Positions 16,215 to 24,661 of a stretch of 64,000 nucleotides of DNA are shown piece by piece. Each line of letters begins with the position of its first letter. Position 1 is the first letter of the stretch. A program made the position numbers and the translations under genes. Source of the DNA: Paenibacillus sp. (GTDB lineage: Bacteria > Bacillota > Bacilli > Paenibacillales > Paenibacillaceae); the NCBI GenBank assembly GCA_023512345.1, contig JAILZT010000002.1, positions 62,001 through 126,000 of the forward strand. Direction: 5' to 3'. A model generated the notes under the pieces. It was given only the letters and a program-made list of their open reading frames with translations, was not told the DNA's origin and searched no databases.

Positions 16215-17354
16215 CTAAATGTCCTGCCGGAACATATATTTTAGCAAAGGCGGAGTCACAAGCGTTGTTACAATCACAACAATAATAATGGAGGTGAAAT
16301 ACTGCGGAAGAAGCAACCCGCTTTGCAGCCCAGTTGCAGCTATGATCAAAGCAACCTCACCGCGCGATATCATCCCTGAACCAATGATTGCCGAAGAACG
16401 GCTGTTAAATCCGGTAAGGCGCGCCCCCAAACCTCCACCCAACATTTTGGTCATTATGGCCACCAGAGTAACTAAGATAACAAATCCGAATTGCCCGCCT
16501 ACACCGGTAAAAGAGACACTTAGTCCTATACTCACAAAAAAGACGGGAACGAAAATCGAATACGCTATCGGCTCCAGCTTCTCTTCTACGACATGCTTGA
16601 ACGAAGTTTGGGAAATAGCAATCCCTGCTGCAAAAGCACCGATAATCCCTGCCATGCCCAACCATTCAGCGAAATAGACAAAACTGAAGCAAATGACTAG
16701 AGCCGCTGTGATGGTCGCCTCTGTAACTCTTAGTGGGGCAAGCCACTTCATTACCCACGGGACTAGGAACCACCCTGCAAGGATGGCTACTACAAAGAAA
16801 GCCACCTTCTTACCGATCAGTAAACCCAATGACACTTCTGCTTCTGCCCCTGAAAAGCTCATGAGGACCGCCAGCAGAACAACGACCAATATATCATCCA
16901 CCACAGCAGCACCTAGAATCGTAGAACCCTCACGGGAGTTAAGCTTATTCATATCCTTCAGCACCTGTACCGATATACTAACCGAGGTAGCGCTCAGAAG
17001 GACTCCCATAAACAGGGCATTATAATATGAAAAGTTAAACCATTCGCCAATGGCGTAGCCACCCACAAAGGGTAATAGAATCCCCCCCACGGCAACTGCG
17101 AAGGCTGCTTTCCAGTTTTTGCGAAGCTGGTCCAAATCCGTTTCTAAGCCCGCTATGAACATCAGCATTAATACGCCAATCTCCGAGATATAATGAATAA
17201 ACTCACTATCGTGAACCCACCCTAACACTGCCGGTCCCAGGATAATACCTACAATCAGCTTCCCCAGCACTGCGGGCTGTCCCAGCCTTAAGGATAAATC
17301 ACCCGCCAGCTTGGTGAACAACAGAATCACTATCAGGTAAAATATAAATTGCAT
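16215..17354 (-). CDS. Monovalent cation:proton antiporter, CPA2/KefB-type membrane domain
   Basis: A 379-residue protein with about 12 spans of the Na+/H+ exchanger fold. The conserved helix-5 acidic motif appears as GAAVVDDILVVVLLA (DD near residue 155). GPAVLGWVHDSEFI marks the first half, and the GMISRGEVALIIAATG motif lies near residue 330. It has no TrkA-N/RCK domain, so it is a bare transport domain like B. subtilis YhaU-type partners or NapA/GerN antiporters. Start ATG 17354 behind AGGAAGTGG. It stands alone between two terminators. The exchanged ion (K+ or Na+) cannot be told from sequence. Confidence 0.85.
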   Translation of the reverse strand: MQFIFYLIVILLFTKLAGDLSLRLGQPAVLGKLIVGIILGPAVLGWVHDSEFIHYISEIGVLMLMFIAGLETDLDQLRKNWKAAFAVAVGGILLPFVGGYAIGEWFNFSYYNALFMGVLLSATSVSISVQVLKDMNKLNSREGSTILGAAVVDDILVVVLLAVLMSFSGAEAEVSLGLLIGKKVAFFVVAILAGWFLVPWVMKWLAPLRVTEATITAALVICFSFVYFAEWLGMAGIIGAFAAGIAISQTSFKHVVEEKLEPIAYSIFVPVFFVSIGLSVSFTGVGGQFGFVILVTLVAIMTKMLGGGLGARLTGFNSRSSAIIGSGMISRGEVALIIAATGLQSGLLLPQYFTSIIIVVIVTTLVTPPLLKYMFRQDI

Positions 17355-17423
17355 ACTTCTCCACTTCCTTTTCTCTGTATGATTACTCCATCACCAAGAA
17401 GTCCTCACACCTAAAAAAGGCAA

Positions 17424-17451
17424 GGAGGAGCCCTTGATGACAGGCTCCTCC
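17424..17451 (-). terminator. Terminator of the leftward ABC exporter operon
   Basis: GGAGGAGCC (17424-17432) pairs perfectly with GGCTCCTCC (17443-17451). On the minus strand the stem is followed by TTGCCTTTTTT. It lies about 105 bases past the last exporter gene. Confidence 0.75.
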
Positions 17452-17557
17452 AAAAAACGAATAACTATTCATTTAATTCTTATCTATTTATTATACACAT
17501 ATTTAAAATTATTGTAAAACGGATGCGACTCCTAGATATCTATTCTGATATCGCTAA

Positions 17558-18718
17558 CTAAGCCTTCACACCTGACTCACTGGGACGAAGGATCGTGGAA
17601 CCAATGGTGAGCAGTACGGCAGCCATAAGACCTAGAATAGCGAAGGGCAGCCATAGCTCATCCCACCCTCCGCCGGTGGATGCGATATCAGCAGCTTGTA
17701 TCGCCCACTTTTGCGGCACAAAATTGGCGGCTTTCTTCATGTAATCCGGCATAATTGATATAGGCCAAAAACAGCCGCCCAACATACAGGTTGGGGTTAG
17801 AATAAGCATATTAAGCATGCCTGCATTATTCGGATTGCGGATCATACCCGCTACCGTACTGGCAATTCCCATAGACACGAGCATAAATGCAGCGAGAATC
17901 AGGAAATAGGTGAAGATCGGCAGCCCATAGTCATAGCGTAAAATCCATTTACCAAACACGAGCATCACAGCGATCTGAAGGATGCCCACCGTAAAGCTTC
18001 CCAAAAAGTTACCGATAGCTATCTCAAAAGATCGCACCGGGGCACTAAACATCCGCAGCATTGTTCGCCCTCTCCGGTCATCCATAATCAGAGTAACCGA
18101 ACTGGTAACAAGCCCCATGAGAAACATCAGTGTAAAACCCGTGATTGTGGTAAGCCCCATTTTAGAATACAGATCATAATCTGTCCTTAAGCTCCCTACC
18201 TTATGCTCTTCTACTTTTTGAAGCACCACACCAAATTGTGATTCTCTATCCTCTGCCGTTACACTGGAGGAAACCACCATTGCAGCTGTCTCTTCCAGCC
18301 GATCGGCCATTTCAGTCACTTTCATTCTGAACAAGATCGATTCCTCTGTAGCTTTAAGTTCATAAACGCTGATTTGCGGCCCTTCTCCAGCCAATAATCC
18401 TTCACTGTAGTTAGCGGGAATCATGATAGCTGTTATCCCCTTTTGCTCAATCACAGCATTTTTTAACGCAGCTTCATCCGCCTGTTCCACTAACTTGTAT
18501 TCTCTTATTCGGGTAAGCTCCGAGAGAATATGCTCTCCTGCTCTGCCCTGATCCTTATTGGTATACATGATTACAGACTGGTATTCAGTCGTACCGCCGG
18601 TTAAGGATATGAGCCCCGCAAGTACAAGGCCCGGGAGTAAAATATAGCTAATAAACCCTTTGCGTGAGCCTATGGTCCTCTTCACCATATTCCAGGTAAT
18701 CGTGAGGATATTATTCAT
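17558..18718 (-). CDS. ABC-2 exporter permease, LnrN-like
   Basis: A 386-residue permease of the ABC2_membrane_3 type: one N-terminal span (about 22-40), an extracellular domain of about 130 residues, then five spans from about residue 190. Start ATG 18718 with AAGGTGGG; it overlaps the upstream permease stop by 8 bases (coupled translation). Features include MDDRRGRTMLRMFSAPVRSFEIAIGNFLG-like coupling helix ('MLRMFSAPV', about residue 225) and the C-terminal LTPTCMLGGCFWP segment. Lengths of this gene and its neighbours (311, 389, 386) are close to B. subtilis LnrL, LnrM and LnrN, linearmycin exporters regulated by LnrJK. Confidence 0.8.
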   Translation of the reverse strand: MNNILTITWNMVKRTIGSRKGFISYILLPGLVLAGLISLTGGTTEYQSVIMYTNKDQGRAGEHILSELTRIREYKLVEQADEAALKNAVIEQKGITAIMIPANYSEGLLAGEGPQISVYELKATEESILFRMKVTEMADRLEETAAMVVSSSVTAEDRESQFGVVLQKVEEHKVGSLRTDYDLYSKMGLTTITGFTLMFLMGLVTSSVTLIMDDRRGRTMLRMFSAPVRSFEIAIGNFLGSFTVGILQIAVMLVFGKWILRYDYGLPIFTYFLILAAFMLVSMGIASTVAGMIRNPNNAGMLNMLILTPTCMLGGCFWPISIMPDYMKKAANFVPQKWAIQAADIASTGGGWDELWLPFAILGLMAAVLLTIGSTILRPSESGVKA

Positions 18719-19880
18719 GGTAACCCACCTTCCGGTACGAAATAAACGCAGCAACGAACAACACAAAGCTGATCAGAGCAAGCATTAGCAAGTTAGGCAT
18801 AATTAGAGACAGCTCAGAATGCAGGATCATCCTAATAATGGCTTGCAACCCCCAGTGATTGATAGTAAAAGCTCCCACAGAATTCACCCATGAATCCGGC
18901 AATGGGAACATTCCCCCGCTGCTAAAGGTCATTATCACCGTCAATGTAGCAATCAGGCTTCTTGCGCTTGCTGCTGTTTTGAGGAACATAGCTACAATAA
19001 TAGAAAGTGTCATTGCTGCAATAATCATCAGGATACAGGTAAGTGCCAACAGCCCCGGACGGTTCCCCCAGTCTACCCCAAACAACCAATGAGTCATAAG
19101 AATGATTACAGCACCTTGTAGAATGGTCACTAACCCGATTCCCAGGATCTTACCTATGAATAGCTGTGACCCTTTGACTGGCATGGAGTTGATGCGGAAT
19201 AAGGTGTGACTTTCCCTTTCATTAAAAAGAGAGGTGCATACCGTCATTCCTGAATACAGCAGAAACATGAGCAGCATGGAAGCTGCGTAAAATTGAGAGG
19301 CTGTATAGGTATTCCCATCCTCATTCAACTTCCCTAACATTACGGAAGGCTTCGAGTCTGCAGAAGGAGCGGCGGCTAACAATACGTCCGGTCCAAGGGT
19401 AAGCGCTGCAGCTTGATTATAATTAATCCTATTCAAAAAATTATCAAAAATTGTTCCCGCAATCACATTCTCTGAGCTCTCCTTGCCCAAAATAAATTCA
19501 AGCTCTGCTGTTTTTCCACTTAGCACATTTTGATCAAAGTTAGGTGGAACGACTACTGCATATCCATACTTACCGGAGCGCAGGCCGCTTTCAACGTCTT
19601 CTCTCCCATCTACCTCATAGGGAATAATGATTTCTTTTAGCTCCGGTGTGCTGAGGAAGCTTTTAATCATATTCGAGGGTTCTGCATCTCCTTCAGAGAG
19701 ATTCACTACTCCAACCCTTACGGGTTCAATCTTCTGGGTCTCTTCGATGCCAACTACCCCGGAAAGTGCCGAACCAAGGAGAAAGATTAAGACCAAAGGC
19801 AGTAAAAACTGGTTCAGCAGCATAGAGCGGGAACGAAACAATCGCCGCAGCTCATAAATCATGATCGTCCATATGTTCAT
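18711..19880 (-). CDS. ABC-2 exporter permease, LnrM-like
   Basis: A 389-residue paralogue of the next permease with the same plan: N-terminal span (about residues 20-40), extracellular domain (about 45-180), then five spans. The cytoplasmic coupling segment reads LFNERESHTLFRINSMPV near residue 225, and the late FSSGGMFPLPDSW segment precedes the last span. It lies 19 bases after the ATPase gene and overlaps the next permease. The two permeases probably form a heterodimer, as in LnrMN-type exporters for amphipathic antibiotics. Substrate inferred from architecture only. Confidence 0.8.
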   Translation of the reverse strand: MNIWTIMIYELRRLFRSRSMLLNQFLLPLVLIFLLGSALSGVVGIEETQKIEPVRVGVVNLSEGDAEPSNMIKSFLSTPELKEIIIPYEVDGREDVESGLRSGKYGYAVVVPPNFDQNVLSGKTAELEFILGKESSENVIAGTIFDNFLNRINYNQAAALTLGPDVLLAAAPSADSKPSVMLGKLNEDGNTYTASQFYAASMLLMFLLYSGMTVCTSLFNERESHTLFRINSMPVKGSQLFIGKILGIGLVTILQGAVIILMTHWLFGVDWGNRPGLLALTCILMIIAAMTLSIIVAMFLKTAASARSLIATLTVIMTFSSGGMFPLPDSWVNSVGAFTINHWGLQAIIRMILHSELSLIMPNLLMLALISFVLFVAAFISYRKVGYHE

Positions 19881-19899
19881 AGCTATTCATCTTCCTCCT

Positions 19900-20835
19900 T
19901 TAGTCCCGCAATGTCCGACCGGTCAGGCTTAGAAAGAGGGTCTCCAGATCGGGCTCCTCAATATGAAGAGAACCAATAACCCCTTCATGCTTAGCAAAAA
20001 TAAATAAAATATCCTGAAGTTCAGATTGGGAAGAGGGTAAATACAACTCAACCAAATCACCGTTCACCTCAACACGACTGATCCGTGGGTGAAGCCTTAA
20101 TTCATCCTTCAATGCCAAACTGATATTCGTTGCTTTAATAACGATCTTTTCCTCCTGGGCAACTCTTTCCCGGAGCTCTTTTTCCGTTCCGCAGGCGATA
20201 ATATGTCCTTTATCCATAATGGCTACACGGTCACAAATCGCGGCAACCTCTTCCATATAGTGACTGGTGTAGATAACAGTAGAACCCATTTTATTAAGCG
20301 CCTTGACCGATTCAAGGATATGATTTCGCGACTGGGGATCAATACCGACGGTGGGTTCATCCATAATAATCAACTTCGGCCGGTGCATAATGGCGCACGC
20401 GATATTAAGTCTTCTTTTCATCCCGCCTGAGAAGGTAGAAGGTTTCTCCTTAGCCCGGTCACTGAGTCCTGTAAATGCTAAAGCTTCCGCTACCCGCTCC
20501 TTCAATAACTTCCCACGCAAACCATATAATCTCCCGAAAAAAGTAACGTTCTCTGTGGCAGTCAGTGTATCATAAAGCGCCAGCTCCTGAGGAACCAGCC
20601 CGATTCTTCGCTTAACCTCCAGCGGATTGGAAATGACGGATATCCCATCGATGAGAATATCGCCGCCGTCGATTTTGAGCAATCCGCAAATCATGCTGAT
20701 CGTTGTACTTTTCCCCGCACCATTCGGGCCGAGTAATCCAAAAATCTCACCTTGTTGAATGCTGACATTGACATGATCCACCGTTAATTTACCGTCATAC
20801 CGTTTCACTGCATCACTGACGACTACAAGTGCCAT
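19900..20835 (-). CDS. ABC exporter ATPase, LnrL-like
   Basis: A 311-residue ATPase. Walker A GPNGAGKST (near residue 39), Q-loop LVPQELALYD, signature FSGGMKRRLN, Walker B KLIIMDEPTVGID and an H-loop in YTSHYMEE. A C-terminal accessory domain of about 90 residues follows (from KIVIKATN onward). Start ATG 20835 chosen over ATG 20856 because AGGAG lies 9 bases before it and within the longer reading. First gene of the leftward exporter operon, divergent from a NarL-type two-component system with a shared 178-bp control region. Confidence 0.88.
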   Translation of the reverse strand: MALVVVSDAVKRYDGKLTVDHVNVSIQQGEIFGLLGPNGAGKSTTISMICGLLKIDGGDILIDGISVISNPLEVKRRIGLVPQELALYDTLTATENVTFFGRLYGLRGKLLKERVAEALAFTGLSDRAKEKPSTFSGGMKRRLNIACAIMHRPKLIIMDEPTVGIDPQSRNHILESVKALNKMGSTVIYTSHYMEEVAAICDRVAIMDKGHIIACGTEKELRERVAQEEKIVIKATNISLALKDELRLHPRISRVEVNGDLVELYLPSSQSELQDILFIFAKHEGVIGSLHIEEPDLETLFLSLTGRTLRD

Positions 20836-20872
20836 TGCCCATCTCTCCTGTCTCATGAACTTCTATACACTC

Positions 20873-20969
20873 ATTGTAGCGCTTCTTCTCTCCCAATGAA
20901 GGTACATAAGGTCATCTTCTGCGGGTGACAAAAGTCATCTCCTGCTGCCAAGCGGAAATATGCTAAGAT
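20873..20969. promoter_or_regulatory. Divergent promoters with a shared direct-repeat operator (exporter / two-component system)
   Basis: Leftward: TACAAT (-10, plus-strand 20873-20878) with a poor -35 (CTTCAT, 20896-20901). Rightward: extended -10 TGCTAAGAT (20961-20969) with a poor -35. Between them GTCATCTTCTGC (20911-20922) recurs as GTCATCTCCTGC (20934-20945), start-to-start 23 bp, with GTGAC in between. Weak -35 boxes beside repeated sites suggest activation by the adjacent response regulator. Confidence 0.5.
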
Positions 20970-21013
20970 GGAAATAAAAACCGCTTTAAATAATTGAAAA
21001 AGGATGACGCAGT

Positions 21014-22171
21014 GTGCCCCGAGAACTGAGTGTTTTGCGATATGGACTTATTATTGTGCCTTCATTTATTACTTCTTACGTCCTTGAATACGTGGATTAT
21101 GGAATGTTTACGCTGCACTTTCTGCTCCTTTTGCTGCTGGTGTCGCTGGGACTTAAGCTTCCGAGATTATATTCGGCGGTTTTGGGTTGTCTAGAGATGC
21201 TATTTACAGCATGGCTATGTTATGAATACGGGAGTCTAATGTTATTCCCGGCGATTTCTGCGTTGCTTTTTTATTCCCAGCTGAGTCCCCGGTACATCCC
21301 TGCTGTGCTGACCAGTATACATCTGATCCTATTAAATATTGCATTTAAAGAGGCTGACTCACTCTTACTTACGTACACCAACATTACCTTTCTACTTGCG
21401 GCTATTCTTACGGCTCATCTCAACAGGGCGGCACGCGGCCGTGAAGAAACACTGTTCCTGTACGACGAGCTCCGCAAACGACATTTCGAACTGGATGAGA
21501 CCCGCAACCGACTGCTGCAATATGCCGCTCAAGTGGAGAATGCTGCACAATCAGAGGAAAGGGTGCGCATATCCCGCCAGCTTCATGATGATATCGGACA
21601 TCGACTGATCCGCGTTAAAATGATGATGGAGGCTGCTATACATACCCTGCCCAGCTCTCCAGATACAGGTATGGCCATGATGGGTCAGATCCGCGATCAA
21701 GTGTCCGCCAGTATGGACGATATGCGTGCCGCTGTAAAACGAGTCAACTACGCTCCTCAATTGGAAGGTGCTTATGCACTGGACCGGCTGCTGGAGGAGA
21801 CCGGGAGGGATACCGGTATTGTCACCTCCTACACTATAGAGGGAGTCCCCTTTCAGCTCTATCCCAGCCTTCTAGTGGTCCTGTACAAAAATGCTCGTGA
21901 AGCCATCACGAACGCCCTGCGGCATGGGGAAGCCACAGAAATCCGAATAAAGGTACGCTATAGCGAGGTGGAAATTACGATGGAGGTCAGCAACAACGGT
22001 GTCCTGCCTCAAGGTGAGGAATTAACCAAGCTGCAACGCTCCGGCGGTATGGGCTTAAAGGGAATGACAGAACGAACCCATCTCATTAGCGGCACCCTGG
22101 AGCTGCGGCTTGCGCCACATTTCACAGTCATTACAAGACTGCCAGTGGTTATGAAAAGTGAGATCAGATAG
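21014..22171 (+). CDS. NarL-type two-component sensor kinase, LnrJ/YfiJ-like
   Basis: A 385-residue membrane kinase. Five to six short hydrophobic spans in residues 8-140, no large extracellular domain ('intramembrane-sensing' layout), then a coiled linker (about 140-180). HisKA_3 domain with phospho-acceptor in RISRQLHDDIGHRL (near residue 196), then HATPase_c with NALRHGEA and GGMGLKGMTERT. Start is GTG 21014 with AAAGGATGA upstream; no better ATG is in frame. The response-regulator gene follows after 31 bases. Divergent from the ABC exporter, it is expected to sense a membrane-active compound and induce the exporter. This resembles LnrJ, but orthology is not proven. Confidence 0.85.
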   Translation: MPRELSVLRYGLIIVPSFITSYVLEYVDYGMFTLHFLLLLLLVSLGLKLPRLYSAVLGCLEMLFTAWLCYEYGSLMLFPAISALLFYSQLSPRYIPAVLTSIHLILLNIAFKEADSLLLTYTNITFLLAAILTAHLNRAARGREETLFLYDELRKRHFELDETRNRLLQYAAQVENAAQSEERVRISRQLHDDIGHRLIRVKMMMEAAIHTLPSSPDTGMAMMGQIRDQVSASMDDMRAAVKRVNYAPQLEGAYALDRLLEETGRDTGIVTSYTIEGVPFQLYPSLLVVLYKNAREAITNALRHGEATEIRIKVRYSEVEITMEVSNNGVLPQGEELTKLQRSGGMGLKGMTERTHLISGTLELRLAPHFTVITRLPVVMKSEIR

Positions 22172-22202
22172 TGAAATTTTGAGAGGAGTGACTACCCTTT
22201 TT

Positions 22203-22853
22203 ATGATTCAGGTATTGATTGTAGATGACGATTCTTTTATTCGGGAAAGCTTGAAGGTGTTGATTGGGCTGGATCCCAGCATTTCGGTCTGCGGGGCTGC
22301 TTGCAATGGTGCTGAAGCATTAGAGATGCTAAAGAGCGGTATTGAAGCCGATCTTGTGCTTATGGACATTCGGATGCCCGTTTGCGGAGGGGTGGAAGGA
22401 ACCCGCCTCATTAAGGAAGCCTTTCCTCAGACATCTGTGTTGATGCTGACGACTTTTGATGATGATGAATATATTATTGAAGCCCTGCGGAACGGAGCCA
22501 GCGGATACCTGCTCAAAAATATACCGCCAGACCGCATTATACAGGGAATCAAAACCGTACATGAGGGCAATATGCTTATTCACCCGGATATCGCCCGTAA
22601 ACTGGCAACATTCCTGAACCCCGCGCAAGCTCCAGAAGCTGCTCAGCCTCTCTCGCTGGATTCATATGGCTTAACCAAGGCCGAACAAGCGGTAGTCGCC
22701 TGCATTGCTAACGGCCATTCCAATAAGGAAATTGCAGCAGAACTTTTCCTAAGTGAAGGCACTGTGAAAAACTACATAACTGATATATTGAGTAAATTAA
22801 GCCTGCGTGACCGGACACAAATTGCGATATTTTATTTAAAAAATCAACGATGA
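22203..22853 (+). CDS. NarL/FixJ-family response regulator, LnrK-like
   Basis: A 216-residue regulator. Receiver at residues 1-125 with D8-D9-D10, phospho-acceptor D55 (LVLMDIRMP), T/S in MLTTFDDDEY and K in YLLKNIPPD. LuxR-type HTH at about 150-212 (YGLTKAEQAVVACIA, then LSEGTVKNYITDILSKL). ATG 22203 has GAGAGGAG 14-19 bases upstream, rather far; an in-frame GTG at 22188 is possible but sits on that site. It likely binds the repeated GTCATCTyCTGC sites between its operon and the exporter. Confidence 0.88.
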   Translation: MIQVLIVDDDSFIRESLKVLIGLDPSISVCGAACNGAEALEMLKSGIEADLVLMDIRMPVCGGVEGTRLIKEAFPQTSVLMLTTFDDDEYIIEALRNGASGYLLKNIPPDRIIQGIKTVHEGNMLIHPDIARKLATFLNPAQAPEAAQPLSLDSYGLTKAEQAVVACIANGHSNKEIAAELFLSEGTVKNYITDILSKLSLRDRTQIAIFYLKNQR

Positions 22854-22905
22854 TTGGATACTTTGGAGCAGACCTCCATCGCTGGTAATAATTATAGATA
22901 ATGAA

Positions 22906-22939
22906 TAAGAGGCCTTTGCTATAGAGCATGGGCCTCTTA
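22906..22939. terminator. Hairpin at a convergent gene junction, possible terminator
   Basis: TAAGAGGCC (22906-22914) pairs with GGCCTCTTA (22931-22939). No clear T run on either side, so efficiency is doubtful. It lies between the response regulator and the facing minJ-like gene. Confidence 0.45.
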
Positions 22940-22958
22940 CATTATCTTATCTATAGGG

Positions 22959-24359
22959 TTATTGCCCTTTTGCCGATTCCGCATTTTTATTGCGTGAAGG
23001 AATTGCAGCTGATGAACTCGTCGATGATTGCTGCCGTTTGCTTGTTGTTCCAGCATGCATACCTATGATGCCATATATGCTGGCTGGGTAGGCCTGAATG
23101 GTTAGATCTTCATCCGTCTCTGGCGCTAGGATCATGCCCAGCTGGTGGTGGTCGCCATCATAGATAGGCCGCTGCATGTACTTGCTCTCACCTTCGGTAT
23201 TTTGCACCTCTAGCTTGCAAAATGCCGGGTTCAGGCGCAGCGCCTCATGCAGCTGCGCTTTGCGGGTCAACAGTGTACCGTTGACCTTTAGCAGGACCTC
23301 CCCGGCCTGGATGCCCAGCTCCTCGGCCGGGCTCTCGGGCAGCACGGCCAATACCTTGAGGCCGTGCTGCGGGTGCACGAAGATGGGGCTGGTAGTGCGC
23401 TCCTCATGAGCGCTGTACCATACAAGCCCTTCGTGCAGGGTTACCGCTGCAAGCGCTGCGAGCAGCATCAGCGGGTGCCACCACGCGGCAAGTAGGCTTA
23501 AGCCCAGCAGGACGATGCTGTATAGCAGCAATCGTCCTGAGGTGCGGGCCGCCTTGCGCCGCGGGAGCATGCCCTGCGTCATCTCGCCGAAGCCGATGAT
23601 GACGGGCAGGGACACCAGGCCAAGGCCGCCGCCCAGCAGCGGGTGCCATGGCAGCTCACCGATTCCCGTGCCGGCGGGAATCAAGAGGAACAGCGGCAGC
23701 GGCCAGAAAGCCTGCAGCTGATAGCCGCCAACAACCTTTCCGCGTTTCCCTTCCAGGAACAGCGGCGATGCTAGCTTCGCACCCTGCCAGCGTATCAGAA
23801 ACGCCTCCGCTAAGTGAAGCAAAGCAGCCAGCACCAGAAGGGCTGGCACATCAATCTCTTTAAAGTCTGTTATGACATTACTTACCCATCCGCCAGACTG
23901 TGGGTCAGGGAACAATGCTGCAACAAATTGTATGATTCCAATTAACCCTATTGAGTAAGCAAAGCATAAATAGCGTACACGCACCAATAAGAGTAATAGA
24001 GTCACTACCCATATAATAGCAACGGCTGTGCCTGACAGCGATATCCCAAGCAATACTGCCACAATGGATACCGCAAGTCCCATTACAAACCCTGTCCATA
24101 CCGTACGCCATGTTTCTATACCCCAACTGTGTACCTTAACGTGCACCAACTTGCGTTCGAGCACTACCTGCTTGCGATAGTAAAGTGCAATAAATATTAG
24201 AGCTATATAATAATAAGGCTGAGTTAGCAGTTGCAAAGTAGCATTGCCCAAACTTCCGAGCAGTTCTGGAATAGCATTCAAATTCAAGGCTTTCGTCACG
24301 CTCCTTATATTTAGTGCTTGCTCAAAGAACCTATTGATCGATTCAGGCGAAAATCTCAA
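22959..24359 (-). CDS. minJ: Polytopic membrane protein with C-terminal PDZ domain, MinJ-like
   Basis: A 466-residue protein with about eight hydrophobic spans over residues 35-310 and a PDZ domain at about 335-410 (GLKVLAVLPESPAEELGIQ, GEVLLKVNGTLL). A Ser/Thr-rich tail follows. In B. subtilis MinJ (YvjD) has this same plan and lies in the ftsEX-ctpB-minJ neighbourhood. There it bridges DivIVA and MinD to place the division septum. Here ftsE, ftsX, an M23 gene and ctpB come just upstream on the same strand, supporting the call. The part encoded by about 23280-23760 is visibly more GC-rich and rich in Leu/Ala/Pro codons than the rest. MinJ proteins diverge fast, so the assignment rests on layout plus synteny. 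Confidence 0.7.
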   Translation of the reverse strand: MRFSPESINRFFEQALNIRSVTKALNLNAIPELLGSLGNATLQLLTQPYYYIALIFIALYYRKQVVLERKLVHVKVHSWGIETWRTVWTGFVMGLAVSIVAVLLGISLSGTAVAIIWVVTLLLLLVRVRYLCFAYSIGLIGIIQFVAALFPDPQSGGWVSNVITDFKEIDVPALLVLAALLHLAEAFLIRWQGAKLASPLFLEGKRGKVVGGYQLQAFWPLPLFLLIPAGTGIGELPWHPLLGGGLGLVSLPVIIGFGEMTQGMLPRRKAARTSGRLLLYSIVLLGLSLLAAWWHPLMLLAALAAVTLHEGLVWYSAHEERTTSPIFVHPQHGLKVLAVLPESPAEELGIQAGEVLLKVNGTLLTRKAQLHEALRLNPAFCKLEVQNTEGESKYMQRPIYDGDHHQLGMILAPETDEDLTIQAYPASIYGIIGMHAGTTSKRQQSSTSSSAAIPSRNKNAESAKGQ

Positions 24360-24625
24360 CTCAACTCTTTAATCTACTCTCTAACAAATCGAAATTCCCA
24401 AGTAGTCACTAACCCTCGGCCCAAATAGGCCCAACACGTCCAACGCCGAACCATCATCCGTCCAACACACATTAAATTAGGACTGGGCTAAACCATGAGA
24501 CTAGACCAATAGCAAAACCAAGAGGCGACACCAAACCCGGTTAGCTACCAGCAGATTAGCTCGTATAATCAATGTCCTCTAATGACATTTGTAAATATAG
24601 ACGTTTGCGGTTATTTTACTAGAAA
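24360..24625. other. Gene-free stretch upstream of the minJ-like gene
   Basis: No supported gene. On the minus strand it contains a G/T-rich part with GTTGGACG twice (about 24440-24475) and an inverted repeat AATGTC-CTCTAAT-GACATT at 24571-24589. No convincing -35/-10 pair was found for the leftward gene. Confidence 0.4.
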
Positions 24626-24653
24626 AAAAGAAGGCTGACCTCAGCCTTCTTTT
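24626..24653 (-). terminator. Terminator of ctpB
   Basis: AAAAGAAGGCTGA-CC-TCAGCCTTCTTTT hairpin. On the minus strand it is followed by a run of T. It separates ctpB from the minJ-like gene. Confidence 0.9.
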
Positions 24654-24661
24654 AAGCTATC

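Noticed and set aside
24571..24589. Inverted repeat AATGTC/GACATT as an operator for the minJ-like gene
   Set aside because: Short, about 210 bases from the gene, and no promoter could be placed beside it; kept only as a note.
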